This document shows positions 35,923-47,600 of a stretch of 64,000 nt of DNA, piece by piece. How positions within the stretch are numbered: the first letter of the stretch is position 1; the number at the start of each line of letters is the position of its first letter. The stretch is from contig CM057338.1 in the NCBI GenBank assembly GCA_030015575.1, positions 134,255,546-134,319,545 of the forward strand, written 5' to 3'. Both the position numbers and the translations under genes were made by a program. The DNA comes from Agapanthus africanus (Eukaryota; Streptophyta; Magnoliopsida; Asparagales; Amaryllidaceae). The notes under the pieces were generated by a model. That model searched no databases and was not told where the DNA came from. It worked only from the letters and a program-made list of their open reading frames with translations.

Positions 35923-36324
35923 GGGCCTGTTTGGTTGCAGGTTTGTGTTGGATTTGACACTATTTGGATTAGCAAATAGAAAGGATTCCATGATTTTGTG
36001 TTTGCTTGGACAAGAATTGGGGAGTTTGGATTTGCTTGTCTTTTGTGAGGAGCCCACCAAAAACAAATATCCTTGAATCCTCAAAAAAACTTTAGCTGTT
36101 CACTGTATTTTTATTTATTTAATAAGCATCTCTCTTTCTTTCTCTCGAAAATCCTCAAATCCAAATCTCACTTTCTTTTCACCAACCAAATAAGGATTAT
36201 AACGATCTATAAATTCAATACTATGAATCTAATACCAACCAAACAACAAATTGCCGAATCCAGAAATTTTCAGTTGGACTATTTTGGAATCCAAATTTCA
36301 TAATCATGGAACCAAACAGCCCCT
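35923..36324. mobile_element. MITE with GGGCCTGTTTGGTT ends
   Basis: The left end GGGCCTGTTTGGTT (35923) is mirrored by AACCAAACAGCCCC at the right end (36310-36323). TA flanks both ends. Inner parts also pair loosely: GGATTTGACACTATTTGGATT versus the complement of the right side. It has no coding capacity. The 76-codon ORF inside is not a gene. Confidence 0.75.
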
Positions 36325-36958
36325 AACGTGAGATGTGAGGATGCAATGCATTAGACTTGTTTCCATCACTTCGGTTGTCTCTTTGTGTTTTGGTATTTTT
36401 ACACGTAAGATAGAATTTAACCGTTTTTGGGTTCTAGTATGTTTTTGTCATAATATAAGATCTTTGAAATTAGGATGGGAAATCAAGAATATATTTTTAT
36501 GCTGTAATGCATTGATTTTTTTGTTTACATTGACAAGACAAATGTTTTCTTATGTATTGTGTCTACGGGTGCATACTGATAAGATGCGGAGCGGATATGA
36601 GCAGTACCAAAACCGGATCCACTTTCTTGTTACGGATACGGACATGATAGGAATATAGTGCAAAGATAAAAGCTTAAGTATATTCATATCTGATGAAATT
36701 AAATACTGATATGAAAACAATATGAATATGAAGCGAAAATGCGCATGTGATTCATACAAAAAGAGAACGTGAAGACTGATTAAATACGGATACTGAAAAC
36801 ATTTTCTTTTATTTTTTTGCAACAACCCACATGCCTTTTTTTTGGGTGGGGTGGGGGGTGGGGGAGGAGTGCGGGTCTCTATGCCCATAAGAACTTTTCT
36901 CTACATAAAAAGTTGAAGATCCCCTTTACTACTGCATTTGGTGGTTTCGAACCTAAGA
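36325..36958. other. Intergenic, no supported gene
   Basis: AT-rich, with a G-rich patch (GGGTGGGGTGGGGGGTGGGG) at ~36843. No LTR or gene signals were seen. The ORFs on both strands lack recognisable domains. Confidence 0.5.
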
Positions 36959-36963
36959 ACTCT

Positions 36964-38414
36964 TGATTGTTCGCTATTTTGTATGCGTGCTTAAATTTTA
37001 ATTACCGCAATCAAGACGGTGTCACTTGATAGCTATCCGGTTGAGTACGGGTCGATCCACGGGGAGATGGAATCTTTTGCTTTATGTTTTAACGAGTTAA
37101 TCCGATTAAGTCGGGTTTTGTTTTAAGATCTACGAATGAGATAAAAGATGATAAAATACTTGCTAGGGTTAGGATTAGGTTAGTTCGAGTTTGGGAATTT
37201 CTCACTTCTTTCAATGCCTTAGTTATAAATATCGGTGTTAAGGTAATCGGCAACAACAGGAATTAGCACGGCTAGGAAGAAACTTACAAGTCTAAGCTAG
37301 GCTTTCCATGCTTAGTTTCTTCCTTTTGGTCCTTGTCCGTCCGTTCTTGGCTCTTAGCCCTAATCTCCAGTTAATTCAACCACAACCGGTCTAACTAGGG
37401 AATCACTGCTATCATGTAGGATAGGGTGCCGTAGTGAGCGGATTATGGTTCAATTAAAGGGAGTCCGAATTTAATGTGTCGGGCAAAAAAAGGAGTGAGA
37501 GAGATTTCCTTCTCTCAAACCTTCATTCTCCTGTCCTAACAAGTGAGGAATTACTTACTCATTAAAAAAATAAAAATAAAATTCGAGATAAGAAAAATGC
37601 AGATTAAATTCTACAACTAGATTAACAAATAATAATTGCAGATAATAAAATACGATAAGAAAAATGCGAGAAAAATAAATGAACTTACTTTTTATTGATA
37701 ACCTCTCAACGATCTCTACAATTTTTGAATTGATAAAGATAAAGAACAAAATTAAAATTCTAGATCTAAAACTAAAAAGAGGTATACTAATTTGGTTTTG
37801 AGCTTTCCTATTTATAGATAGAAAAACCCTAGGTTTACATTCTGATTCATATACGAAATTACAAAACTACCCCAAGAGAGCCGAGTCAAAGCACCGACAC
37901 TGCCACCGACATTTGCAGAACACGGCCGCGGTTCCGCGGCAGAAGTGCCTAATTGGCCGCGGTTCCGCGGCCAATTGGTGGAATCATGGGGCCATCTTTT
38001 TAGGGCTTCTCCATGTTGCTTATATCTTCTGTTTTATTCACTTGGTTTCTCAGAATCTCTTCAATTTCCTTCTAGATTTTCAACAGTGCAGAATGATGTG
38101 GACTTCTGCCTTGAGCTCCGCGTTGAAGTCTTGGATCTTGTGCTGCCCTTGTGCTTTGTGGATTGAAGTGCCTAATGATTTTCCATTTGTCCCTTGAACT
38201 GGTAGGCGACATCATACGGATAGTTAGCGGAGATCAGTATTCATCTGTTGTTGGTCGTAGTCCTGCATTTGTTGTGACTTTTCATGAATTTCACTGTAAA
38301 GAGCTGAGAATCTGTAACCTGCAACTATTTAGCAGACATGGATCAAAAGTACCTATTTATATGCAATGTGATTAAGAATGGGCGATATAACAATGCAAAA
38401 ATCTGATATGAACA
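36964..38414 (-). repeat. 3' LTR of Athila-like element
   Basis: 1451 bp, TG..CA ends, near-identical layout to 42845-44280. It contains two GGCCGCGGTTCCGCGG palindromic blocks near 37922-37972 and a CTATTTATA TATA region near 37798. Short ORFs inside both LTRs are homologous and not genes. Confidence 0.9.
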
Positions 38415-38453
38415 AATACCCCCAAACTTATCTTTTGCTCGTTCCGAGCAAAA
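38415..38453 (-). other. Polypurine tract with adjoining hairpin, at 3' LTR
   Basis: On the minus strand a perfect 9-bp stem (TTTTGCTCG, loop GAA, CGAGCAAAA; plus positions 38433-38453) is followed by AAGTTTGGGGGTATT and then the LTR. This is the position of the plus-strand primer. Confidence 0.8.
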
Positions 38454-39842
38454 CCAATTTTATTCTAAAAAAGTCGTAACCTCACTTTCGCAGGGAACGC
38501 GATTGCACTGAGCTCGTGCAACAAGCCGTTAAACCTCTAGGTGTCCATAGTAGGAGGAGTGTTGTCTCCTGAGGGTTTTCAGCGGATACTACCCACAAAA
38601 TCAGATCAATTTGGCCATTGACTCTAATTCTTCAATTCAGTATTCTAACAAGAAATTCTATTATCTTCAACTTAGAAATCATCAATCCGTATTTTTCACA
38701 CTTTCTTTTCATTTATCTTAAGATCATATACATTTTGCCAATTTATAAAGCTTTCAGCATCTCCTAAGTTTTCCTCCTAAGGCGTAATCTTAACTCAGGA
38801 ATTTTTATCATCTCTACTGAAGATATAAGCCCTATCTTTTATTCATATCTCTCCTCCAAACTCCAATTATATACCCCTACATGTGTGTAATTATCACCCC
38901 TACACTTGGAAATTCAATTCAAGTTATCATACTCTTGTCCATCTTCCAAAATACTTTTAGATGGTGAATTTTAGATGAAATTGCTCACACATCTTTCATG
39001 CGACCGTTCATATTTCTTGAGATACTAAACGACCGATTATAAAATGTGCTTGCGCATTTAGGTGTAATTCCTCGTTTTGCAATACCTAAGGCTTAGCAGT
39101 GACTCCCAAACCAGTTGGTCTGAGGCACTAGGTGATAAAGCATCCTCGCTTATATTTTTTATTTATGCTGCCTTAAGCAATTACAAAACCAGTGTTCATT
39201 TTTTTTATCTCTTTATTCAACACTTATACTTTTATTTTATTTTCCTTCATATTAAGGATTTTAGACAAGAGCATTTCAAGGTATCCTTTACTATCCCAAA
39301 TTTCAAGATGTGTGTGAGTGCGTAAAATAGGGTATATATTTTCAGAATTTGGACTTAAGGTTCATAATTATTTTTCAGACGTATACTTCAAATAGAGCTT
39401 TTAATACTCTTCCCTTATTTCGACTTAGCCCAAGAACTGAACTCAAGATTTGCTTATTTCTAAATAAACTGCAAGGGCGTATATTTTCTACAGAAAGGTT
39501 ATTTTTAGGGTTTTAAATTTACTAAGTTTAGGATCTAGTTTTTCCTAGCTAGTCAACCGTCATGTTGAACTTGAGTCAAATATGACCAATATTGAAATTT
39601 TCAATTTTTTTTTTAATTTTTTAATTTTTCAATTTTTTCAATTTTCAATTTTTTTCAATTTATTTTTATATTTTTTTTATAAAGATGCTATGCAGAAAAA
39701 TAAGATACGGAATTAAATATGCAAAAAATTATGTACAAAACGTTTTTATATTTTTGGAATTTTTTTCGATTTTTGTGGGTTTTAATAAGTATGCAAATGC
39801 AAAATATACACATGAATGCGAAGGCAGAAAGCTTACTGAGCA

Positions 39843-39880
39843 CACCCCCAAACTTAAACTTGACAGTGCCCTCACTGTCA
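39843..39880 (-). other. Internal polypurine-like tract with hairpin, module 2
   Basis: Minus strand: stem TGACAGTG, loop AGGG, CACTGTCA (plus 39861-39880), then AAGTTTAAGTTTGGGGGTG. Same layout as the tract at the 3' LTR. Confidence 0.75.
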
Positions 39881-39961
39881 GGCTACACCAAGGGGGTCAA
39901 AATTGTCGGCGCTCCCTAAAAGAAACTTTTAAACAAAAAAAACACGAACCAAAAAAAAAAG

Positions 39962-40002
39962 GCCCCCTCCCAAACTTAAGTAAAACAGTGTTTCCACTGT
40001 TT
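39962..40002 (-). other. Internal polypurine-like tract with hairpin, module 3
   Basis: Minus strand: stem AAACAGTG, loop GAAA, CACTGTTT (plus 39983-40002), then TTAAGTTTGGGAGGGGGCC. It lies right after the end of the ORF. Confidence 0.75.
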
Positions 40003-40020
40003 AAGCGGTGAAGTTCAATA

Positions 40021-41715
40021 TTAGGGGGGAAAAGAGAATAGTATCAATCTATACAAGGCCTTGCACAGGCCAAAAGTGAGCACCAACCATTCAAGTATTC
40101 TATCTCTGTAGTGTGTTGGTTGGTGAAAGAATGCGGAGAGAAAAGAAATGGTGAATACGCGAGACCGTATGGGAAGAGAGGTGAAAAACGGTCTCGGTAT
40201 ATTAGGAGAAGAATGGCGGAAGGGAGAAAGAAGTGTAGTACGAACTTGAGGGTGTAAATTGAGTGAATAAATTAGCACAAATTGTGATGACCGATGTGTA
40301 AAAAGCGATTGTGCTAACCTATCAACCCGTCGAGAAATGGGGTCAAATCCCTCAAGATTCGTGAGAAAATATGGGTACGCCGAACTTGGTAAACCAGACA
40401 TAGATAATGAAGGTGATACGGTGTCTTGCGTGGTTGGAACGATGGAAATGATGGAGGGGAGTGATTGAAGAAGGGTAACAGTTAAAGGTTCAGGAGGGTG
40501 TACACAGTCAGTGGAAGGGATATGATGAATTGGAAAATCCGACCCATCAAGCAAAACTGGTTCATCCTCAATACTATCCTCAAAATTTCCCTCAAAAGTT
40601 ATCTCATCCATGCATTTATCATAAAAATCCAGACGCATATGAAGTTCGGGAAAAACAGTTAATGACTTGGGATGATGAATTGGAGAGAGAAACTCATCCA
40701 AATCTGTGGGTTCGTCATCCGAAATATTCCCATCGTCGATATCCTCAACCAAGTGAAAATCAATTTTTTTAGACACCTCATCAAAAGCATGGATATTAAT
40801 CAATTCAGGTTCTAGAGTGGAGGTGTAGAGGTCAAAAGGATTGGTGATGGTTTCACTCGAAAGGGACCCTTCACAATCAGGTGAATCAAATACTACAAAG
40901 TTACATAACTCATTAATCGTTCTATCTTCAACTGGTGAATCATTTGAGACATTTGATAGACATTCAAAACCGGAGTTGTGGGATTCAATCGGGGATGGGT
41001 AGGTTTGATTTGGAAGGGTGCACAGCTCACTCTCTCCACTCAAATTCTCAATCTGTCCAACCGTCTCATCATACATTGGAAAATTTGGAAATAGTTGGAA
41101 ACTAGCTACCGGATCACTAGATTGTATAAGGGCGGCCATGGACACATTCAAATCCATCATCTGTTGGTATGACGCTACCCTAAAGTCTTCCAACGACTGT
41201 TCCAGATTAGACAAGGATTGTGAAGGAGTTTCAGTAAAAAATTCAAAGTTGTTTGGATACTGGAAACTCCCAAATGGCCGTTCAGAAGCAATGTCTAGGG
41301 AAGGTGCAAAAGTCGGGTAGGACTGGTATGGATTGAATGGTTAGACATGAGTAGGATCAACATTTGGATAAGAAGGTGAATGGAATTGTTGACCCAAAGA
41401 ATTCGCAGTGGTGAAAGGAGTGAATGATCGGTTACGAGATTGTTCAATACGTTCAGCAAGAGACACAGGTTTTGGGGTTACAACTGGACTCTCAAAATGG
41501 GTATCAATATGAGAAGGGGTGAATGTTTGAAACGGTTGATACGAAGTGGATTGCTGAGTCCAATTGTTTGTCCTAGACGCGTCTATTCGATGTTTCAAAG
41601 AGATTTTTGGCATGGAGGGATCGTTCGAAGTTCGGCCAAACCAAGAACTGTAGGAAGTTATGTCTAGTTGTGGGTACCAAAGTTCAGCAAGAGTTTTGCG
41701 AGGTGGGATACCCAT
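40021..41715 (-). pseudogene. Unrecognised ORF of the Athila-like element (one in-frame stop)
   Basis: A minus-strand frame starts MGIPPRKTLAELWYPQ at 41715 and runs to 40021. A single TAA at 41341-41343 divides it into 124 and about 440 codons in the same frame, with no other stop. The protein is rich in Ser, Pro, Thr and acidic residues in the middle. It has no zinc knuckle and no recognised gag, protease or RT motif. It sits where gag would lie, and may be a diverged gag-like or lineage-specific protein. The lone stop could be old damage or, less likely, read-through. Host function is not suggested by anything visible. Confidence 0.5.
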
Positions 41716-42824
41716 GTTTGGAAGAGTGAAAAGGTAGGAAGGGAGGGAAGTGGTATATTTTTTTATGTTAGTTTTTTTTTTTAAATATTTATTTTTGGAG
41801 TTTTTTTTTTAAAAAAAATTTGTTTGAAAGAATACAGAATTATGGGACTAAACTTTTTACAAGCACAATCACAATCACAATATGCACAGACACACTTAGA
41901 GTTAGGGTCTTCTAAGTCCACTAGACTGCTCCTAACTGTTCCAAAGTGACAAGTTGTGAGATAACCCTCAAATCGTCTCTTCACTGCCAATTGTGGCCAG
42001 GTAAGCACAAATGAAGAAATGAAGGTTCCACTCACGAATCACCGTAAGACGGGCCTTTTAAAATTACCTTTCTCACTTGTCTAGCCTAGACACCGCAAAG
42101 TCAAGTTTAGATAAACGATTGAATGCCCACAACCCTCCTCTGTCGTAATGAGCACGACAATCCTTAGTTGGCCGAATCTAGATTTTTTTAATTAAACTCA
42201 AGGGTGATGCATATGTTTTTAGTGATTTTTTGGGTCTTAGGAAGGGTGATGAAATTCCCACCCAATCTTAATTGGTGTTATAGCCCCTTAGGTTCCGTAT
42301 TAATTATGCAAAGCAGTAACACACCAAAAATCTAAAATACTTGCAATTTTTTTTTTATTTGGCAGCGCAAAGAATCCTGCACAAAAACAATTTATTGGAT
42401 AGGAGAAAAAGAATATGTGCAAAGAAACCTCCAGGAAAAATATTTCAGTAGAGTTCAGAGGAGAGGAAAGGAGAAAAGAGATACTTACAGAGAAAATTGG
42501 GTGCTGACGCCACCAGTTGACCGCGGTTCCGCGGTCAAACCTTTGATTCTGCCGCGGTTCCGCTGTTGAACAGTTGGTTTGGATCTTCTGACTTTTTTCC
42601 TGTGCTGAGTTGGTTCTCCTCTTTCTGTTTAGATCCCCTGATTCTGGATTTGTTCACTAAGTTTGCTCCAGATCTGAATCAGGCCTTCTTCCAATTCTGC
42701 ACACTTGCACAAAGATTTTTCAAAAATAACAAGATAATTTTTATTATTTTTTTATGTTTTTTAACTTTTTTAATTTTTATATTTTTAATTAACCCGAAAT
42801 TTCACAAAGAAAGAAACTACCATC

Positions 42825-42842
42825 TCTCCGGCAGCTGCGCCA
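42825..42842 (-). other. Primer binding site of Athila-like element
   Basis: Minus strand TGGCGCAGCTGCCGGAGA starts two bases inside the 5' LTR. It resembles the TGGCGCCGTTGCCGG primer sites of Athila elements with a few changes, and fixes the orientation of the element. Confidence 0.75.
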
Positions 42843-42844
42843 TT

Positions 42845-44280
42845 TGATTGTTCGCTATTTTGTATGCGTGCTTAAATTTTAATTACCGCAATTAAGACGT
42901 CGCTTGGTAGCTAGCCGGTTGAGTACGGGTCGATCCACAGGGAGATGGAATCTTTTTCTTTATGTTTTAACGGGTTAATCCGATTAAGTCGGGTTTTGTT
43001 TTAAAATCTATAAATGAGATAAAATACTTGCTAGGATTAGGATTAGGTTAGTTCGAGTTTGGGAATTTCTCACTTCTTTCAATGCCTTAGTTATAAATAT
43101 CGGTGTTAAGCTAATCGGCAACAACGGGGATTAGCACGGCTAGCAAGAAACTTACAAGTCTAAGCTAGGCTTTCCATGCTTAGTTTCTTCCTTTTGGTCT
43201 TTGTCCGTCCGTTCTTGGCTTTTAGCCCTAACCTCCAGTTAACTCAATCACAACCGGTCTAACTAGAGAATCACCGCTATCATGTAGGATAGGGTGCCGT
43301 AGTGAGCGGATTATGGTTCAATTAAAGAGAGTCCGAATTTAATGTGTCGGGCAAAGATATGAGTGAGAAAGATTTCCTTCTCTCAAACTTTTCTTCTCCT
43401 GCCCTAATAAGTGATGAAATTCACTCATTAAAAAGATAAAAATAAAATTCGAGATAAGAAAAATGCAGATTAAATTCTATAACTATATTAACAAATAATA
43501 ATTGTAGATAATAAATTACGATAAGAAAAATGCGAGAAAAATAAAAGATCTTACTTTTTATTGATAACCTCTCAACGGTCTCTACAATTTTTGAATTGAT
43601 AAATATAAAGAACAAAATTAAAATTCTAGATTTTAAACTAAAAAGAGACATACTAATTTGGTTTTGAGCTTTCCTATTTATAAATAGAAAAACCCTAGGT
43701 TTACATTCTGATCCATACACGAAATTACAAAACTACCCCAAGAGAGCCGAGTCAAATCACCGACACTGCCACCGACATGCGCAAAACGCGACCGCGGTTC
43801 CGCGGCAGAAGTGCCTGATTGGCCGCGGTTCTGCGGCCAATTGGTGGAATCGTGGGGCCATCTTTTCAGGGCTTCTCCATGTTGCTTATATCTTCTGTTT
43901 TATTCACTTGGTTTCTCAGAATCTCTTCAATTTCCTTCCAGATTTCTAACAGTGCAGAATGATGTGGACTTTTGCTTTGAGCTCCGCGTTGAAGTCTTGG
44001 ATCTTGTGCTGTCCTTGTGTTTTGTGCATTGAAGTGCCTAATGATTTTCCATTTGTCCCTTGAACTGGTAGGCGGTATCATACGGATGGTTAGCGGAGAT
44101 CAGTATTCATCTGTTGTTGGTCGTAGTCCCGCATTTGTTGCGACTTTTCATGAATTTCACTGTAAAGAGCTGAAAACCTGTAACCTGCAACTATTTAGCA
44201 GATATGGATCAAAAGTATCTATTTATATGCAATGTGATTAATAATGGGCGATATAACAATGCAAAAATCTGATATGAACA
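42845..44280 (-). repeat. 5' LTR of Athila-like element
   Basis: 1436 bp. On the minus strand a TATA element (CTATTTATAAATAG) near 43676-43689 suggests transcription starting around 43655. It has the same CCGCGGTTCCGCGG block (43793-43806) as the other LTR; the second block has decayed to CCGCGGTTCTGCGG. Confidence 0.9.
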
Positions 44281-44285
44281 ACTCT

Positions 44286-44679
44286 AACCAAGTGGGGGAG
44301 TGTCATTTCCATGTAATTTATTGTATTGGGATTCCTGCACAACTGTTATGATTTATTGACTCTCTATTAATGCATTTAGGTGCTTTAGCACCATTTCTTT
44401 ATTTATTTTTTAAATAAATAAAAAAACATATGACAGGTAAGTATTCATGCGGAATATTATGAGATTAAATAATTGTATTAACATTATATTACATATACTG
44501 CGACCCTATCATGCATAGTTTGACAAAACAGATAAATAAAGTGTTAAAATATTCTTTCATTTGCATTATAAAATGAGCAAACTAATATAATGTACGAAAT
44601 TATCATTAACTAGAGAATTTTATTTTATATGATATATTTAATAATTTTTTGGGACACCTGTAGATGTATTCAGATATCT
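44286..44679. other. Intergenic, no supported gene
   Basis: AT-rich DNA between two retroelement insertions; nothing recognised. Confidence 0.5.
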
Positions 44680-44684
44680 GGATT

Positions 44685-47600
44685 TGTAATAACCGGTATC
44701 TGATGTACGTAGTATTTCATACTTTTAATAAAACTTTCTTTTAATAATTCTCTTAATATTTTTCCTAATGACCGTATTTTCCTAACTGATTATTTCTAAT
44801 TCCTATTCTCAAAACCAACTTCTTTTAAATTCATATTTTCCTATTTTAATCTAAACCCTAACTCTAACTATTTTTACCCAATCCATATCTCTATCCTTCG
44901 ATCTCTATATCTATCTATTTTCTATTTTATTATGTTTATATTTCTTTTTAAAAAAACTAACTAAACCCCCTAAGGCTCGTCCATGAGAGCCACACCCAAA
45001 CCCAAGCCCATACCCCTACCCGATCCGACCCGATCCCATCCCCCCTCTCTTTTCTCTTTCTCTCTCCTCTCGATTCCTTCTCTCTGTCTCTCTCCTCTCG
45101 ATCGTTTCTCCTTCCTCCTTCGCAACAGGCTCCTCCACGACCTCGTCCTCGCCGCAACTATCCCGAGATCCCCGGTCTCTGAATCCGCACATCTCTCTCT
45201 CTCTCTTTCTAAATCTCACCGTCTCTCTCTCCCCCTATACCTCTCCTCCACCGACAACTGCCTCCCCACCTCGCTAGCCACCGTCGTTGTCGGCGATCGC
45301 CCAACTCCTCGTCATCCTCGAAGGTCCTCACTGTTCCACCTCCTTCGATGACCGCCACCGGAGCCTCGACGCCAACTGCAACCTCCACTGCTACACAAGG
45401 CCAAGCTGATCCCCTGCTAACACCCTCGACAACCTCCGGCCATCACCTCCACCCGTCGACCTCCCCCAGAGACCAACGCATCCACCACTACCACACCGAG
45501 CTCGCCTAGCTCCTCCTCCAATCGAGATTTCCCACTGCCATCGCCATTTCCACCAACCTTCAGCTCCCGAGTTCCCCATCACCGTCGGCTCCCCGCTGGC
45601 GCCGCCGGCTCCCCGGTCGCACGTCTCCTCAACTACCCACTTCCTTTTCCTCTCCTCTATAACCTTCCGACAACTACAAGCCCGTTTGCACCACACTTGC
45701 TGCAACATCATCTCGTTGTCCACCCTGCACCGCCGCCTGAGTTCCTCGCCGCCGACGTTGCCGCCGACGCCAGTTTCTCTCGAGACCCCTAGCTGCCGCT
45801 GTGCCAACCCCCATGTCCACTTTCTTGAACCACTGTGCCCATTTTGAGCCGTTCTCATGTCTGCCTCCGCACCGGCGCCGTGCCATGACTCGTGCCCACT
45901 TCCGTGTCGCGCCGTGCCACATCCGCACCACGCATCGAGTCAAGACTGTGCTCAGTACCGTGTCACGCCCGCGTCATCACCACGCCCACTGTCGTATCAT
46001 GCCCGCGTCGTCACCGCGTCCAGTACCGGGTCACTACGCATCGAGTACGCGCCACGCGCAGTGTCCAACATCGCGCCGTCTCGTGTGTCGAGACGAACCC
46101 TACATGTCGCGTCCTTTCTATATCAGCGACCCAAGACAAGTGAACCCCTTCACTTGTTCCTCATACTATAGTAATCTCTAGATATTATATATATACATGT
46201 TTAAGTATAAATATTTCATAAATACATCGTTGCGAATTTAATATCGAATAAGAATTATCATCGTAAATTTTAGTATTTGAGACCCTACTTGGGTCGAGTA
46301 CGCCGTAGTAATTTCATATAGTAACTCATGAATTAATTTCGTGTTGGCCGGATAAAAAAAACAATACTTCGATCGATAACCGTTGCATAGTCTAAGTGTT
46401 CGATATAGAACCCTATGCGACAACTTAAGCGAATATGGTGGACCCCATACTCATTATACCCTATTACTGTTAATGTTTACCCTGTATAAATCGGACGGCA
46501 AAACGATGCCGTTTTACCCATAAAACGTTACCCTAGGTAACCTTTGCAAAAGCTGAATATTCTCGAACAAGCTAAACTGTTAAATTTATAATAAATCATT
46601 TATATATCGGATCTTAGCGTTATATGGCTCGTATCAAAGGAAACTAAACCTACAATACCTTATAGTTCATATCTGAATTTTAATAAGCTAGGACAACAAA
46701 AACTGAGGCGATTCACGACTCTAGACTACAATCCGGAGCAAGAATCTCTGCCTTTATCCTTTTTAGAATGCATATTTCTCACCGTGCGAAACCATACATA
46801 AAAGCGTAGGTAATTGAATTATCTATCTAACGGTACTGGTCTCATTGAATTCCAGTGTCGTTTGATATTTATAACACCTTTTAAACCGTCGATGTATACT
46901 GCAGTTTCATGCTAAGACAAAGTGTACACCTTAACCCTAAATAGTGCATATCTCCCTGCATACAGTGGATATTATCAATCCTCCTGGTGTGTTGGAAACA
47001 TAATAGATAAATCTAAATATTATCTAACTGTAGCGTCGCCTAATTATAATCCCAACAGGAAGTAAACTGTGTTACAAAACGGAATTCCAGTTCTGAAACT
47101 GGATTTCCAGCAGAGAACACTTAAAATGGAATGACCGTAACTCGCAAACCTGAAACCCGATTGACTTGAAACCAATTTTTCTGTAGAGATAATTAAATAT
47201 AATGCTTACTCCTTTTATATTTTTTTGCTCAGTTCTGCACGTGTGATTTATAGTGAATTTTGCAAGTTATATAACACCGGCTGCCATATTTTTATTCATA
47301 TAATATTTGATTGCATTCTTATCATATCATGTAACTGTTATACTCTCATTAAATAGTGGTCGTATACATTGATATCCTAGTGACCGTGTTACATTACCAA
47401 ATGACAAGTGTTAGTGTAATACCCAGTTCCTTTGTAAATATTTTCTGTATTTATAAATAAATGTTTCCTAAAATTTCTCTATTTGAATACTTTCTATGAA
47501 TAATTTCCTATATTTTTCTAATAATAATTTTTAATTTTATATTTTCTAACCTAAACCTTAAACCCAAACCCTAACCCTTTTTATTTTCCTAACCCCGAAG

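Larger units (their letters stand above)
36964..44280 (-). mobile_element. Complete non-autonomous Athila/Tat-like LTR retrotransposon, reverse orientation
   Basis: Two direct repeats of 1451 and 1436 bp bound it and the 5-bp target-site copy ACTCT flanks it (36959-36963 and 44281-44285). On the minus strand the 5' LTR (44280-42845) begins TGTTCATATCAG and ends GAACAATCA. Two bases further is a primer site. The 3' LTR (38414-36964) is preceded by a polypurine tract. The only sizeable ORF (41715-40021) is unrecognised; no protease, RT, RNase H or integrase is present. It must have been mobilised by proteins from elsewhere. The LTRs show scattered differences and one small indel, so the copy is not recent. 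Confidence 0.9.

Noticed and set aside
37555-38375. Small ORFs repeated at 43421-44241
   Set aside because: Equivalent positions in the two LTRs of the Athila-like element; not genes.
44983-46181. Several ORFs of 67-155 codons in solo LTR 4
   Set aside because: LTR leader with biased composition; both strands open, no domain.
47540-47600. CCCTAAACC-like telomere motifs
   Set aside because: Irregular and short, within the start of a solo LTR; similar C-rich stretches occur in the other LTRs.
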